From: Echinometra lucunter
Taxonomy: Eukaryota; Echinodermata; Echinoidea; Camarodonta; Echinometridae
DNA: 64,000 bases
NCBI GenBank assembly: GCA_029962745.1
Contig: JAPZVO010000023.1
Coordinates: 310,001-374,000 of the forward strand
Direction: 5' to 3'
Each line of letters starts with the position of its first letter. The stretch's first letter is position 1. The notes under the pieces are model-generated. The model saw only the letters and a program-made list of their open reading frames with translations, had not been told where the DNA came from and did no database searches. The translations under genes and the position numbers were made by a program. Shown here piece by piece: positions 22,602 through 34,700 of the stretch.

Positions 22602-23671
22602 TGATTTAACTCTGAGAAATTAATAGAGTGTATATATTTTCTAATGATAAATACTTTGTTTATGAGATTTTGTAAACATATCTATATACAGTTTTATGTA
22701 GGCTATATATATTCGAATGTTCTTGTTCTTTTGAAGGAAGCCCTTAAAATATATTTACATTTTTGAACAATTTATATTTTGAATAAAGCTGATTAGGTCT
22801 TAATAAAAGTCATTACTTGACAAAGTTTAAGAGCCGAAATTTCGTTAATGTTTTTTCGTCTATGGTTGTCTCCTTAGTCATTTTATGAATTGCAGATTTG
22901 TGGATAAATAACTCTTGGGAGGGGGGGGGGGCATTAGTGAACTTAATTCAGTGAACATTCGTTCTCATTATATCTTACCTACTTTATGCCGTCCACGCAG
23001 ATAGTGGCGCAATGAGATTAATATTTTGAGGGCTGCAAAGTGTGACATGTGGCAAAAATACAATAATGCTAGGGCATGCTAGGGATCAGCGAATAAATAT
23101 GCTGAAATTATGCCCAAAAAGCACACGAAGCACTCGGAAAGCCAGATAACTGAGGGGAATTTTACCCCCAAATTTGCTGACAAGTAAAAAATTAAGGGGA
23201 AAAAAGGGGAAAAGGTCCTCAGCGATTTTCAGGTATAATCAAATCATGCTGGGCACATTGCTAGATGCCAAAAGGATTAAAATTATGTTAAAAAGCAAAA
23301 TTATGCTACCTCTGGCAAAAGTGGGGCTGCACTACCATTTCCCCCAAGAAAAGTAGGAGCCAAAAAAGAATGGGTAGATCTAGATATTCAAGAAAATTCG
23401 ATACAATGAAATTGTTGAAGATATGCAAACAACAGGAGGAGCCCCCCCCCCCCCCGGTACGCCAGTGCTACAGGAAGATCTCCTCGTGTTGGCTTCTGCA
23501 TGATGATACTATGCCAGGCAGCTATATCCATGGCTCGCGTTTTTGCCTCAATGAATTTGTGTATAGATCATAGTCCTCCTGCTGAGCCATCGCTAAGTGG
23601 TGGGCGTCTTTTAGATCTGTTGCCTTTCACGTTTCTCTCTATCTTTAGTTGTTTTGTTGGTTCATTCTCTT
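22602..23671. other. No gene seen
   Basis: Low-complexity AT-rich DNA with poly(G) at about 22921 and poly(C) at 23444. A stretch at 23110-23230 (AAATTTGCTGACAAG, AGGGGAAAAGGTCC) resembles 27810-27930 (AAATTTGCTGACAAG, AAAAAGGTCTTC), so both may be fragments of one old repeat. Confidence 0.4.
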
Positions 23672-24089
23672 AATGCCCGGCGCACACTGGTCGATGTGAC
23701 TGTCATCCGATTTTGGAAAAAAAAATGTTATATCATTTGATATGAACATTCAAACTTGTAAAATCTTAATGACCAAAGTTCCGAATAGTCGTGTGAATAC
23801 TAATATCAAAATTTCGGGCCATGCCTCCCTGTAGGAATAAAATCAAACTCTATTCCGAATCGTTGTGACGTCATAGCAATCTTGCGATCGGCTACGATTT
23901 GAAGCAGATTTGGCGTTTACTCCGACCAAAAGATTTGCAGTTAACAAATTTTTTGATTGTAGTATTCATATCATTATTCCGAACTTAAAGTACGATAATT
24001 TTACTTGTTCAAAGTTTGATATTTAACGCAAGATGCCTTTTGTTCAAAAATCGGGTAGCAGTCGGATCGTAGAGTGTGTGACGGGCTAA
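23672..24089 (-). mobile_element. MITE of the GCCCGNCGCACAC family, copy 1
   Basis: Ends GCCCGGCGCACAC at left and GTGTGTGACGGGC at right are inverted. Internal blocks (GATCCGACTGC, ATCCGATTTT, TTCGGAATA, GACGTCATAG) match 51591-52014 in the opposite orientation. It is about 420 bp long with no coding capacity. Confidence 0.75.
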
Positions 24090-24424
24090 ATAGAACCACA
24101 TATATTTCAGCCTTTGATGGCTACATAGTCTGCTGCATCAAGATTAATGTAGAGAATCTTGTCTATTCCACTGAATCACAGAATACGACAAAGAAGGGAG
24201 TCTAATAATAGCCTATCTTTGTCATCGTTCTTTAATAGCTGTCCAGGTAAAATAATTATCAAGCTATTTAGAATTGGGGTATCTTGGGCTGGGGTCATTT
24301 TCTTTAGAGCATTATTTTTTTTTTCATTTTGTTATTGTGGGGGTGGGGGTGGGAGTGTATATTTTTATGAAAATCTCTCGGAATTTGAAAATTCAATATG
24401 TTTCTTGTGAACTGGAGTCACACT

Positions 24425-26110
24425 AATGCGACTATAATGTATGATCATTCAATTTTCATTCAAAATGTAATTTTGATTTGATTGCATAATTATGAAAGTT
24501 TAAAGATTAAAGCAAGAAGAAGAAGAAAAAGGAGAAAAGTTCCTGTGATATTTTAAAAGGTCCATTATTCAATGATGAGAGATAGTAAGAAAAGATATAT
24601 TGTACAGTATCCTACTTGATGATACTAATTTGTAAACTTCAGTTTCCTTTCATAACAACTAAATTCATCAAAACACCCGTTTTAATTTAAATTTGATATT
24701 GTTGTGCAAAGTATTAGATTATTTGATTAAACTTTTCGGTTAACAATGCCATTTGTTTTGTGAAAATTTTTCATTCATTTTGCCAATGCATTCATGATAA
24801 ACAGCAATACAAATGACTGGTTTCAAAAATGGCTGCGACGCATGGTATGCCCAAGGAGTCTAAAGAACTGGAGTCACATTTAACCTGTCTAACTCATTCC
24901 CTTTGAACCATGTTCGATGCCGCCAGGAAAAAAAAACTGTCAGGCAGGTGCTTGACTGGATATTCCTTGCAGATACGTAAACAAAAGTTTTCTGCCTGAC
25001 TGCAAACTTACGGCCCATATTTATGCTTTTGTAATAATAATTACTTTTCGCTACCACTCGTCTGATAATACGAGCAGTACGCAGTGCTTACGTTTACAGG
25101 AGGCAAGCAAAACGAAATGATGCAAAATTTCCTGAAATATGAATAAAAATTACTTGACTGGGCATGTGTGAGCACATATCTGACATAGCTGTACTTACAC
25201 AAATTCACTTTTTCATTTTCGTTTGCAGGATGTAATCGGAAAAGTATCAAATTGCGGGTTTTAGGATTATACAAATTCAATATTTTTCACAAAGTAAAAC
25301 TGCTACCATACGACATACGCAAATTTCTTAGGCCTTTGTATTCATATTTATCATCTCTTCAATTTTCTTTCTGTTAATTGAAATAAAAAAAGAAATATTT
25401 ACATTTTATTTGTGACAAGCATCACTACTCAAGTTTTCCCATAATGTTGGCGGCATCGAACATCGGATATTAATGGAAACAGCAAACCTGTAGATTCTAT
25501 TTTGCGACTTTAGATAGGGATAGCTGTTTGGAATAATTTGTTGCCAACTGGAGGACCCCAACTCTTAAAACTCCTTGGTATGCTTTATAGAAAGGGCTTA
25601 CGCATTCTGTGTATCATCATACGACGATCATGCGATATTCATTTGCAATACATGTATAATACTGATTTGATTTCACAATGAAGATTTGAAGATTACAGCA
25701 AGGAGGAGAAGAAGGAAAAGAAGAATTGCCTGTTTTCATTTTACAAGATCCACTATCCAGTTATGAGATAAATAAAAAAAGATATATTTTGCTTGCTTCA
25801 CCCGGATCCCGTAACACAAAGCTTAGCGATTGATCATATTGCACATAGTGACCAATGCAATCAATCGTAAAAATTAATCCTCGATCAATTGCTTTGTGTT
25901 ACGGGGCCCTGATGATACTAATTTGTAAACTTCATGTTTCCTTTTCTTTTCATTCAGCCGCAGAGATTTGTAAACCGGACTACAACTTATTTCATTAAAT
26001 CACCATTTCCTTTTCCAATTTGACAATTATTATGCAAGTCATGCAAGCTCTTTGGTTTACAATTCCATTTGGTTTGTTGTAAGTTTTTAAGTGCATTTGT
26101 TTCTTATATA
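24425..26110. repeat. Old, diverged direct duplication
   Basis: 24425-24780 and about 25640-26090 share ordered blocks: GATTTGATT, AAAGATTA/GAAGATTACAGCAAG, AAGAAAAAGGAGAAAAG-like purine runs, TCCATTATTCA/TCCACTATCCA, AAAGATATAT, TGATGATACTAATTTGTAAACTTCA, and GGTTAACAATGCCATTTG/GGTTTACAATTCCATTTG. The second copy carries two insertions (25801-25910 and 26214-26481). No coding sequence is seen. Confidence 0.65.
25801..25910. mobile_element. 110-bp palindromic MITE
   Basis: Inverted ends GGATCCCGTAACACAAAGC and GCTTTGTGTTACGGGGCCC. The related segment at 24600-24640 lacks it, so this is an insertion with an empty-site counterpart. No target-site duplication could be fixed because the flanks have diverged. 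Confidence 0.8.
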
Positions 26111-26213
26111 ATTTTCTAAAGGTGTTTGTCTTAAAAGAATTCTCTGCAGATGAGGAAAGGAATTCACAGGAAGGAAATGTGCTGCTCGAGCCTCTAGTGC
26201 ATAAATTTACATT

Positions 26214-26481
26214 CACTATGAACATGACGGACAAAGAAAGCGGACAAAATAAACAACCCCTCATTCTACCCTTCACAATGGTTCTGGTAGTCAAAAGAAC
26301 ATCCCTTCACTGCCATTGTCTAAAATATGTGGAACAGGTGTCACATGCATATTCACCTGGAACTACATGATTAAACATAATAACTGTGATGGGATGTGAT
26401 TTGACTACCAGAACCATTGTGAAGGGTAGAATGAGAGGTTGTTTATTTTGTCCGCTTTCTTTGTCCGTCATGTTCATAGTG
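26214..26481. mobile_element. CACTA-type MITE, copy 1
   Basis: 268-bp foldback element that begins CACTATGAACATGACGGAC and ends with the reverse complement. It is flanked by the 3-bp direct repeat ATT (26211-26213 and 26482-26484). CACTA termini with 3-bp target duplications define the CACTA/EnSpm superfamily. The arms also share ACCCTTCACAATGGTTCTGG. The right arm has small internal changes relative to copy 2. Confidence 0.85.
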
Positions 26482-26484
26482 ATT

Positions 26485-28211
26485 TAAAGACACGGGGTCA
26501 AGCTGATCAAGCTTACTGCATAATTTACATTTGAGACCCGTAATCTGATTTGTTAAGTTCAGGGAAAAGAAATCAAACCTATAGAAATTTTATATAATAA
26601 AATGCATGCTTTGGGTTGCATTCTGAATGTTTCCTTTTAGTGATTGATATCCGGTAACCTGTTAGTACAGTTGTAAAATTTCTAGCTTTTGATACTGAAT
26701 TTTTCTTACATACTTTGCTTAGTTTTGAAGTTGATTTAGTAGGCCAGGAAATGGATAAATAGGGCTTGCTTACAATAACTCAGGGAGAACACTTTAAGAT
26801 AGTGTTGGGATGCAGAAGCTTTCCACCAGCTAGATTTTAGAATAGCAGCTGGGGGATCTCCACGTCGAGGAGAGATGCGAAACCAAGCTGCAACAAGTAT
26901 CCTCGTCGAATAAGTTGCTCGATATGGCCCTACCCGCACGTCATCCGTGGTGGAGGGAGCCCGACAAAGATAGCATGTCATCGGTGGTCTTGTGGAGACT
27001 ACTTGAATGAGCTGCCAAGTCGGCTGTTTATCATCTCCTTTTTTTTTTTTTAGTCATAGTAGCATGTTTTATGTCACAGTTTTGTTATTTTTCGATTTTC
27101 ATGTTTTGTAAACATTTTAGACAAGAAATTTGCTTGTAGATATTTATAAACCTATCGTGCTATTTCTATTTCATTCATATGTTATGCAGTGTATATGTAC
27201 AATCAGATTTTTAAGCATCATTTTCGACTACATGCCTTTTTAATGCCCTGCATTTTCCATTAATTTGGACAAGTCCTGGGCTATTGTATCTTTTTCTTCT
27301 TTGTTGTGTAAGTTCAACCTGGTTCAATAACATTAATTCGTGATAACACTAACAAACTCTTAACGCTAATACAGTTCTAACACTAACAAACTATTAAAGT
27401 TCCTGCAGACTAACCAGTGCTTTTTTGTGCACATAATTCGTGACAGTGTCGTGCAGCCCGTGTGCTTTAGTGCAAGATGTGACTTTGTATACAATGGTAA
27501 ATTGGTTTAAACAGATTTTACTTCGTGATTTTGTTTTTGTCTTATAAATTATACCGTGCCTTATTACTAACTGTGGACTTGTATATTTCATTTCTACTAA
27601 CACGGGGCCATGCTGCTACCTTCACGTGGTGACCCTGTTAAGTGCCTTGCACGAACTAAAGCAGCGATCTGTTAGCAATAACATTGTATAAACCCTCGCT
27701 TTGTCTCGATTTTTTTTAAATTCTCTTTACTTCTGCACTCCTCAACTTCTGATATTCCAGGACCGGATCCAGACTTTTTCAAGAGGGGGGGGGGCGGCTT
27801 TTTCGGGTGTCAAAAAATTTGCTGACAAGCAAAAAAAAAAAGAAAAAAAAAGGTCTTCAACATGTTCAGGTGTATTTTACCCGAACAAGGCAAAAAAAAA
27901 AAAAAAAAGTCAAAAGGGGACCCGCCGGGCTCAAAACTCGAATTGAACAGAGATAGATGACATCATAAATGAACAACCAATCAGAAAGTTAAATGGAGTA
28001 TAACATAATGGAAAAACCCAAGTAAAAGAACATGGAAGAGGCAAGAGGTGTTTTGAATATTCATGAGAACTAAACAATGGAACCATGTGGAGTGGAAGTG
28101 GAATGTAAATGGTGCTATGTCGGGTGGAGATGGAATGTAAATACAAGGCGTGGCATGACAATGAGAATTGTGTATAGACCAACGCGGTTCACTTTATATT
28201 ATGGTAATTTC
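26485..28211. other. No gene supported
   Basis: Mixed unique DNA. 26780-27010 is GC-richer and open for 81 codons on the minus strand, but no domain is recognised. Poly(G), poly(A) and a repeat fragment lie at 27770-27930. Confidence 0.4.
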
Positions 28212-28213
28212 TA

Positions 28214-28356
28214 ACTGGGGGCTTTAAGTATGCCTAACAAAAGATAATGATATGCACTGACATAGCAACGCACCTGGCTCATTGCACATATGACACGCGT
28301 GTGTTGGTAGTGTCGTTAATCTCTTATCAATCAATCAATCTTTGGAAGCCCCCAGT
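28214..28356. mobile_element. MITE with TA target duplication
   Basis: 143-bp element with ends ACTGGGGGCTT and AAGCCCCCAGT, flanked by TA at 28212-28213 and 28357-28358. Size, palindromic ends and TA duplication fit a mariner/Tc1-type MITE. Confidence 0.7.
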
Positions 28357-28358
28357 TA

Positions 28359-29240
28359 TGGCCGACATGAGTTACAGTATTTTGAAACTGGATTCATCTA
28401 TAGCCTACAGGTGGAGAGAGAGAGGGATGAGGTTTATATGAAGGTGAAACGTAAAGGAGAAAATCAACAGGTATGGAAACAAAGTGTGAAAGTAGAGAAT
28501 TAAAAAAAAAATCAATTATTGATACGAAAAATACGTCTTACAATATTATTGCGGAGTGACCCTACTGGTAGACTGATTTATTAATCTATTCAATTTATTA
28601 TCATTTCTTTCTTATGAACGGATGAATTGAAACAATATTATTTCTGATATCATTTAAGATATTTACAATTCCCTGCTTTTATATCCGCTAGCAAATTCGT
28701 TTTAGATGACGTCGATCTGTTTCTGGAGTGGGGATGGGAAATTGGGTGGGGCGGGAATTTAATTCATAAGTAGCTTAATGGCTTCTGTATAATGTAAAGA
28801 TCATATCATCGGGGTCTTATTCTTTCCCCTATCTTACGATAGCTTGAGAATTAACATGATACCAAAAACACTTGCAATGCAAGGAAATATTATATTCATT
28901 CAAGCAGAACTAAAGAAAACTACCAATTTTGTAATAACAATAGGTCACGCTGGGGAAAATCTATCAAATACATCGCTCCGAAGACAGTTCATTCAGCACG
29001 TTTAAAAGTAGATGAACACGCTGTTGTATCAGCGATTTTCCCTTTTAAAGATACAGTCATATAGAAGTTCACTTTCTTCGAATCATAGTACAAAACGATC
29101 ACTTGATGAACTCCTAATGAATATCACTTAAATATTCATCGAACCACTGCAATTGATCCAAATAAGTTTGTGTATTTTTAACTTTGAAATTTCTCATTGT
29201 TTCGTATTTATGAATACTATAGAGCAGAAAACATATTGAT
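28359..29240. other. No gene seen
   Basis: AT-rich DNA without a domain-bearing frame or clear repeat. Confidence 0.5.
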
Positions 29241-29482
29241 GGGAGCACTGTGTTATAGTGGTAAAGGCTCTTTCCTCTCTTGAGAAAGGTCCGGGGTTCG
29301 ATCCTCGTCTGGTGCTCACATTCTTGTACAAGGTGTTTTGCTCACATGTGTTCTTCTCGACCAGGTGTGTTAATGGGTTCCTGGCATTGCTGAGGTAATA
29401 ACTGCTGAGCCAGAGGAAAGAGCGGTAGTAGGCCTATTGCTCATGAGGCTAATATGGATAAATAAATACAATTATTATCATC
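29241..29482 (+). mobile_element. tRNA-derived SINE
   Basis: Starts GGGAGCACTGTGTTATAGTGG, with an A-box-like TTATAGTGGTAAAGG and a B box GGGGTTCGATCC about 40 bases on. A body with AATGGGTTCCTGGCA and a tail ATAAATAAATACAATTATTATC follow. The layout matches the SINEs at 5212-5623, 46712-46859 and 48418-48790. Confidence 0.8.
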
Positions 29483-30976
29483 TACACATGATCTAGCTGA
29501 AGCTCAACTTTTTTTTCTCACCGGTAGAGATATCTAATAATGGTTAAAGTGACAAAAATGACTGCTAACCATGAAAACAGGGCATTCTACACAGTTGAAA
29601 GCTTTTTGCACTAAAATGGAATGAAATATTTTTACTCATAGGCCCTTCTTTTAGACACCTTACATTCAATCAAGATTTTGTTGAAGCCTTCTAACTTTCC
29701 TGACTAACCAATCCGGTCAAGGATTATGTTTTACAAAGGTTCAAAAATTAAAGACTGGATTTCAATTCTCATTGCTGCGGTCAAGTTCATTCTGATAACA
29801 AAGACTTCGGCCGTTAATAACCTCACAAACAAGCGAGATCCTGACGAGAACGTCAAAAGCATTTACTGTGAAACAATGATTACTGAAAGAATGATGACTC
29901 GACCCAGCGGGAAGCAGGGCTTACAGGTTAATCTAAGAGGACATTCGATGTCAAGTATCGATTTATTCTTTTCGAATCGCCTGGCCAAGCCCTTTGTGGA
30001 CCAACTAAAGCCCTAAAGACTCTCCCAATCTATGATCAATTCAAACACTCTCCTCCTTTATTGTACATGATCTATACGTAATATCGATCGTCATGCCTAG
30101 GTTTTTGTCAGACTATGATGTCTCCGGGATACGGGACTGTAAATCTTACGGTCAAGCTGGCAGGGAGGGGCTATTTTAGGTGTAACACTTTCATGTTTAC
30201 AGACCACCTGTGACTACTTCTACAAGGTTCATTACAGGTTACGTGAATCATCCTACAAACTTGGTGCAAGGATCTGTCTTGGATTGAGTTGTTCTAAATA
30301 TCGTGCGAGACGAAGATTTCCAAGCTTCTCATTCAAGGGATCATCTCCATCAAAATTTGTATTTGTGTTGCAATGCCGAAATCTTAAAAACACATCTGGA
30401 CTAAAAGAAAGAATAGTGACTATCACTTTGAGCGACTCGTTTTGGAGGGTGAACACAGGAGCACTGGATCGACACCCAGATTCATAACCCCTCTTTGTAT
30501 GTATGGAAATAATATATAGACATAATAAGTTGAAAAAATGACGCTGGGAAGTAATTCGGATTTAGAATTCAAAGTTGACATTTCCATAGCAACATCGGAG
30601 TTTTGAAAGAAGTGAAAAAAAGATCTACTTTGAATCAGGATTACCTGGAAGTTTGGACATGCATTGATGTATTTATTAGTTGGACCAGTAGCACTTGAAA
30701 AACTCTCTAGATCAACAGAAAGAGAAGGAAGCTTTGGCACTCTTTCTGTATTTGGAATTCGTGCTCTTCAATTTAAAACAAAATCGAAAGTGAAGTTGAC
30801 CATTCTGAACGATTAATGCAGTTTATGTAGGATATCATTTCTTTAATCTTTCAGTGGGCAGTACGTGGATATGATCATGTTGATGAATACGTATACTGTA
30901 GGGAACAGTGCCCTAACCCAAACATAATCTATATAGTACTTTTCTACAAAGATTTTTATGGTGAGTTTGAACTAAG
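29483..30976. other. Upstream region of the plus-strand CNBD2-like gene
   Basis: Should hold the promoter and any 5' untranslated exon. Frames of 96, 67 and 105 codons exist but have no domain and no supporting splice pattern. No TATA box was identified with confidence. Confidence 0.4.
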
Positions 30977-31774
30977 ATGGCTACAGGAGGGGTTGAATTC
31001 CCTCAAATTCGACCTGTAGGTCGACCCCTGAAAAGAGCGAACACGATCAACAGTGGTCTTGGGGATACAACACGACTCGTTAATATCAACTTGAAGTCCA
31101 AGTTAATAAACCGACTACCGGCCACGATATCATCAACAGTCGGGAGCGGAGATGAAAGTGATGAAGAACCAGCCGGTCCACGTCGATACTCTCTTCAGCA
31201 TCCAGCAAAAAATAAAACGGCGGAGAAAAGGCAGCAGTTTTACAAGAGACTGAGCAATCGAAATTTAATGAGAGGGCATAATGTTGCCGAAAACAGAGCT
31301 TCTAACTCTAATAGTAACCTTGGCAACAGTAATGACAGGGAGAAGAGCAGACGACATCAGCTGAAGCGATCGGAGAGTTACCGATTAGGAGCTATCAAAG
31401 AACTCGCAAAGCAGAACAGCACTTTGAGCGATATCTACGATGATAGCCCGTACTTACGACGAGTGAGTAACTTCAGCGATGGAACGGTGGATGTAGTGAA
31501 AACACGTAACGTACCACGAAACAGAGGAGCGTCACTCACTAAACAGATCAGCCTTCTGAGTCTCCGCTCGAACGGGTCGTCGATGTCGTTGATGAGTTTA
31601 GACGCTGGGGAGATGACTGGGAGAGCGGGGAGGAGGAAGAGTAGTAATAATTTTACGCCGAGATCAAGTCTACGAACTAGAAGGATTGGTCGTCAAGGAG
31701 AATCGCCTTCACGGACTGGCGGGAGATTGAGCAGACGATCTAAACTCAAAGCAATCGCTCCACCTCCAAGCTTG
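30977..31774 (+). CDS. CNBD2-like (+) coding exon 1
   Basis: Codes residues 1-266, Ser/Arg/Asn-rich and basic with SRR, RRKSS and RRSK clusters that could be phosphorylation or localisation sites. The donor TTG|GTGGGT leaves phase 0, and without splicing a stop follows within four codons. The start context is AAGATGG. Confidence 0.85.
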
Positions 31775-34700
31775 GTGGGTAATTAGATAAGATCAGTCTA
31801 TGTTTTAGTGTTTTAATCTTGTTTTTATTTTTTTAAAGTGATTTTCCCCCTGAATGTAGTATATTATGGACACAAAGTTAAATTGTCAAGTGGAATCATA
31901 ACTGATGCTCAAGGGTATACGATTCCTAAATTTTTGTTTTGTTTTTGTTTAAAGCGACATTAATCTGTCTCAAAAAGGTAGGAGAGATGGCGTTGATATA
32001 AAATTTCAGTAATAAGTATAAAGCGCTGCAGTGATTGATTCCCTGACACTATGAACATGACGGACAAAGAAAGCGGACATAATAAACAACCCCTCATTCT
32101 ACCCTTCACAATGGTTCTGGTAGTCAAAAGAACATCCCTTCACTGCTATTATCTAAAATATGTGGAACAGGTGTAACATGCATATTCACCTGGAACTATA
32201 TGATTAAACATAATAGCAGTGAAGGGATGTTCTTTTGACTACCAGAACCATTGTGAAGGGTAGAATGAGAGGTTGTTTATTTTGTCCACTTTCTTTGTCG
32301 GTCATGTTCATAGTGTGAACATATCCCAAGGTTTGACAAGCCAACATTAGATATATACATGTAGGCTGTGTAGTTCATTTCTATGTACAGCTATTAAATG
32401 TTTATCGCATTAAACGCCACGGATTGTCATTTTGGGTGATGTTCGTTATTCTAAAGGTTCGTTATTCAGAAGGTTTGTTTTTCCGAAAGTTCGATAGTCC
32501 GAAAATTAAATAAGGTTCGTTAGTCCAAAAATAACTAACGAACTAACGACCCTTATTTCATTTTCGGACTAATGAACCTTCGGAACAACGAACCTTATTT
32601 CATTTTCGGACTAACGAACCTTCGGAATAACGAACTGTAACCATAATTTTCCCCTGTCAACAGAATGAATATTCATTTTGGGGCGCATATTCGATAAAAA
32701 TGCATTCGGGAAAAGAGTCAAATTAAGACGAATTTTCTTTACCAAAATATGAAGAATGTAATATGATATGAAAGGTTGAAATTGCTGAAACTTATCTTTT
32801 GGAAAATACCTTCACTCTCTATTATTTTCCCTGTTTTCTTACCTCCTCTCCCTCTAACAGTTGAAACATCGTTTCATGAAGGCGGTAAGACTGCTTCAGC
32901 TCATCAATCGCTCCTTTCAAATCAACCAAAGGTTAGTACTTTTCAATGACTCTGTGAAAGGACACTCTGTGATAGTTTGATTCGACTGATTCATTTTCTT
33001 TTCGAATCAATGTTTTGATATTGGATGGTACGCTTTGAGTAAAGTTATAGCATGACCAGTCTTAATCTGGAAGCTCACCATGTGTTAGGTATTCATGAAA
33101 TCTCTGTAGACAGGTGGTGGAATTGCTGCGATTTGTTATTATTGTGAAAGCTTACATATTTTGTGAATGTGTGTCTGTCCGCACACTCTTTTTATGAAAT
33201 GGACTAAATGAAATGGATATCTGATATTGCAAAATGCGAGGTTGGAAAGGAGGTGCAATGGCTCAGTGATTAATGCACTTTTTGTTTGTTTGTTGTTCAT
33301 TCGTAACTGGAACGTCTAAAATTCGAAACTCAATCGAATGCGCTAAGCATCAAATACAAGTCCCTCGGACAGGATTAAAAGTATATGTCTCGATGTCTAC
33401 TGATTGTTTATGTACTAAGAATCAAATACAAGTCCATCGGACGGGATTAAAACTATATGTCTCAGTGTCAACTAATTGTTTATGTACTAAGAATGTACTT
33501 TCTTCGCAGTGGAGTAAATTTATCAGTCTTTTCTTTTTAAATTCCTCAGTCGCCGGTACGTGAAAGAGAACGAAGCGGAAAGTGTAGGACTAGGTGCCCC
33601 GCCATCGCCCCGCAATGGAGTGGGTATAGTCTTCGATCTCAGCCACTTCAGAGCTAGGAAAGAGGTATGTGATTATATACCATCTCAAATATGTCATTAT
33701 AGTATTAATTTTTTATTCTGATTATCAGTCTTTTAATTCTTATCTAATAATGTATTCTTTAGATTCAGCGAGATAATCATAATTTATGTCAGTATCATGT
33801 GAAATAGTGTAAATTATTGTCTTTTATTACTTTGACGCTAAGAGGTTGATTAGTTACTTGAAAATTGTTTGAAAGAATAAAAATGGGAGGGGTTCTATAA
33901 AAAATGAAAGACAGTTTATTAAAAATGAAGTAGGGATTTTTGAACAAAGTTTCCATGGCGTCGCATACTCGCATTGAAGGCCGGTGGCAAATAGTCCCGT
34001 TTTTGTTTAATATTCAATTATGACATAGCTGTCCTGTCTTGAACACTCTTTGCCTATTCAATTACCATAAGCATACTGAAATTATCACGTCTCGTCATCC
34101 TGCAACATATTACCCAAAGCATGCTTTTTAAATTATAGTTTCCATTTTGAGATACATTATGTTGTTGTTATTCTAAACATTCGATAATTCCAAAGTACTG
34201 GGGGATATGGCAAGATGTTATAAGGGACTTGAAGTAAGGACATCTTGGTGTTGTGATTATAACTCCAGTATGCTGAGATTCACATGCAGCTTGTGACAAA
34301 ATGTCATCTCAATTAACATCACTTTTAAACGAACCAAACTGAGGCTTCATTGCTCGTAAACTAATTGACTTTTTGAATATGTTGTCTCATCTGCTCCATC
34401 ATGAAAAAAACAAAAACGAAAGCAAACAAACAAAATGAATTGTGTAGTAAACAGAATTAATAACTGAGTGACAATGGTTTTTAGATATGAATATTTCAAG
34501 GATTGAAACGTTGGTGTCTTAATGATGACACGTTGATATATATATATATATATTGCTCCAGGGTCTTTGTTTTTCACAATCGACGATGTTACATGCGTAT
34601 TCTTTAGGGGTATGTCAGTGTAGCTATTTGGTTTAAATAGGTTTAGATTTAGAATTGGGCAAAGACTTACCCCCCCCCCCCCCCAAAAAAAAAAAAAAAA

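Noticed and set aside
26736..26981. 81-codon GC-richer minus frame as a gene
   Set aside because: No recognisable domain, no splice-site pattern and no similarity to other frames in the window.
29726..30487. Frames of 96 and 67 codons upstream of the plus-strand CNBD2-like gene as 5' coding exons
   Set aside because: An in-frame stop directly precedes the ATG at 30977 and no acceptor joins them in phase.
33248..33278. A-box-like GCAATGGCTCAGTGATTAATGC as the head of a SINE
   Set aside because: No B box follows at the expected spacing, so a fragment cannot be told from chance.
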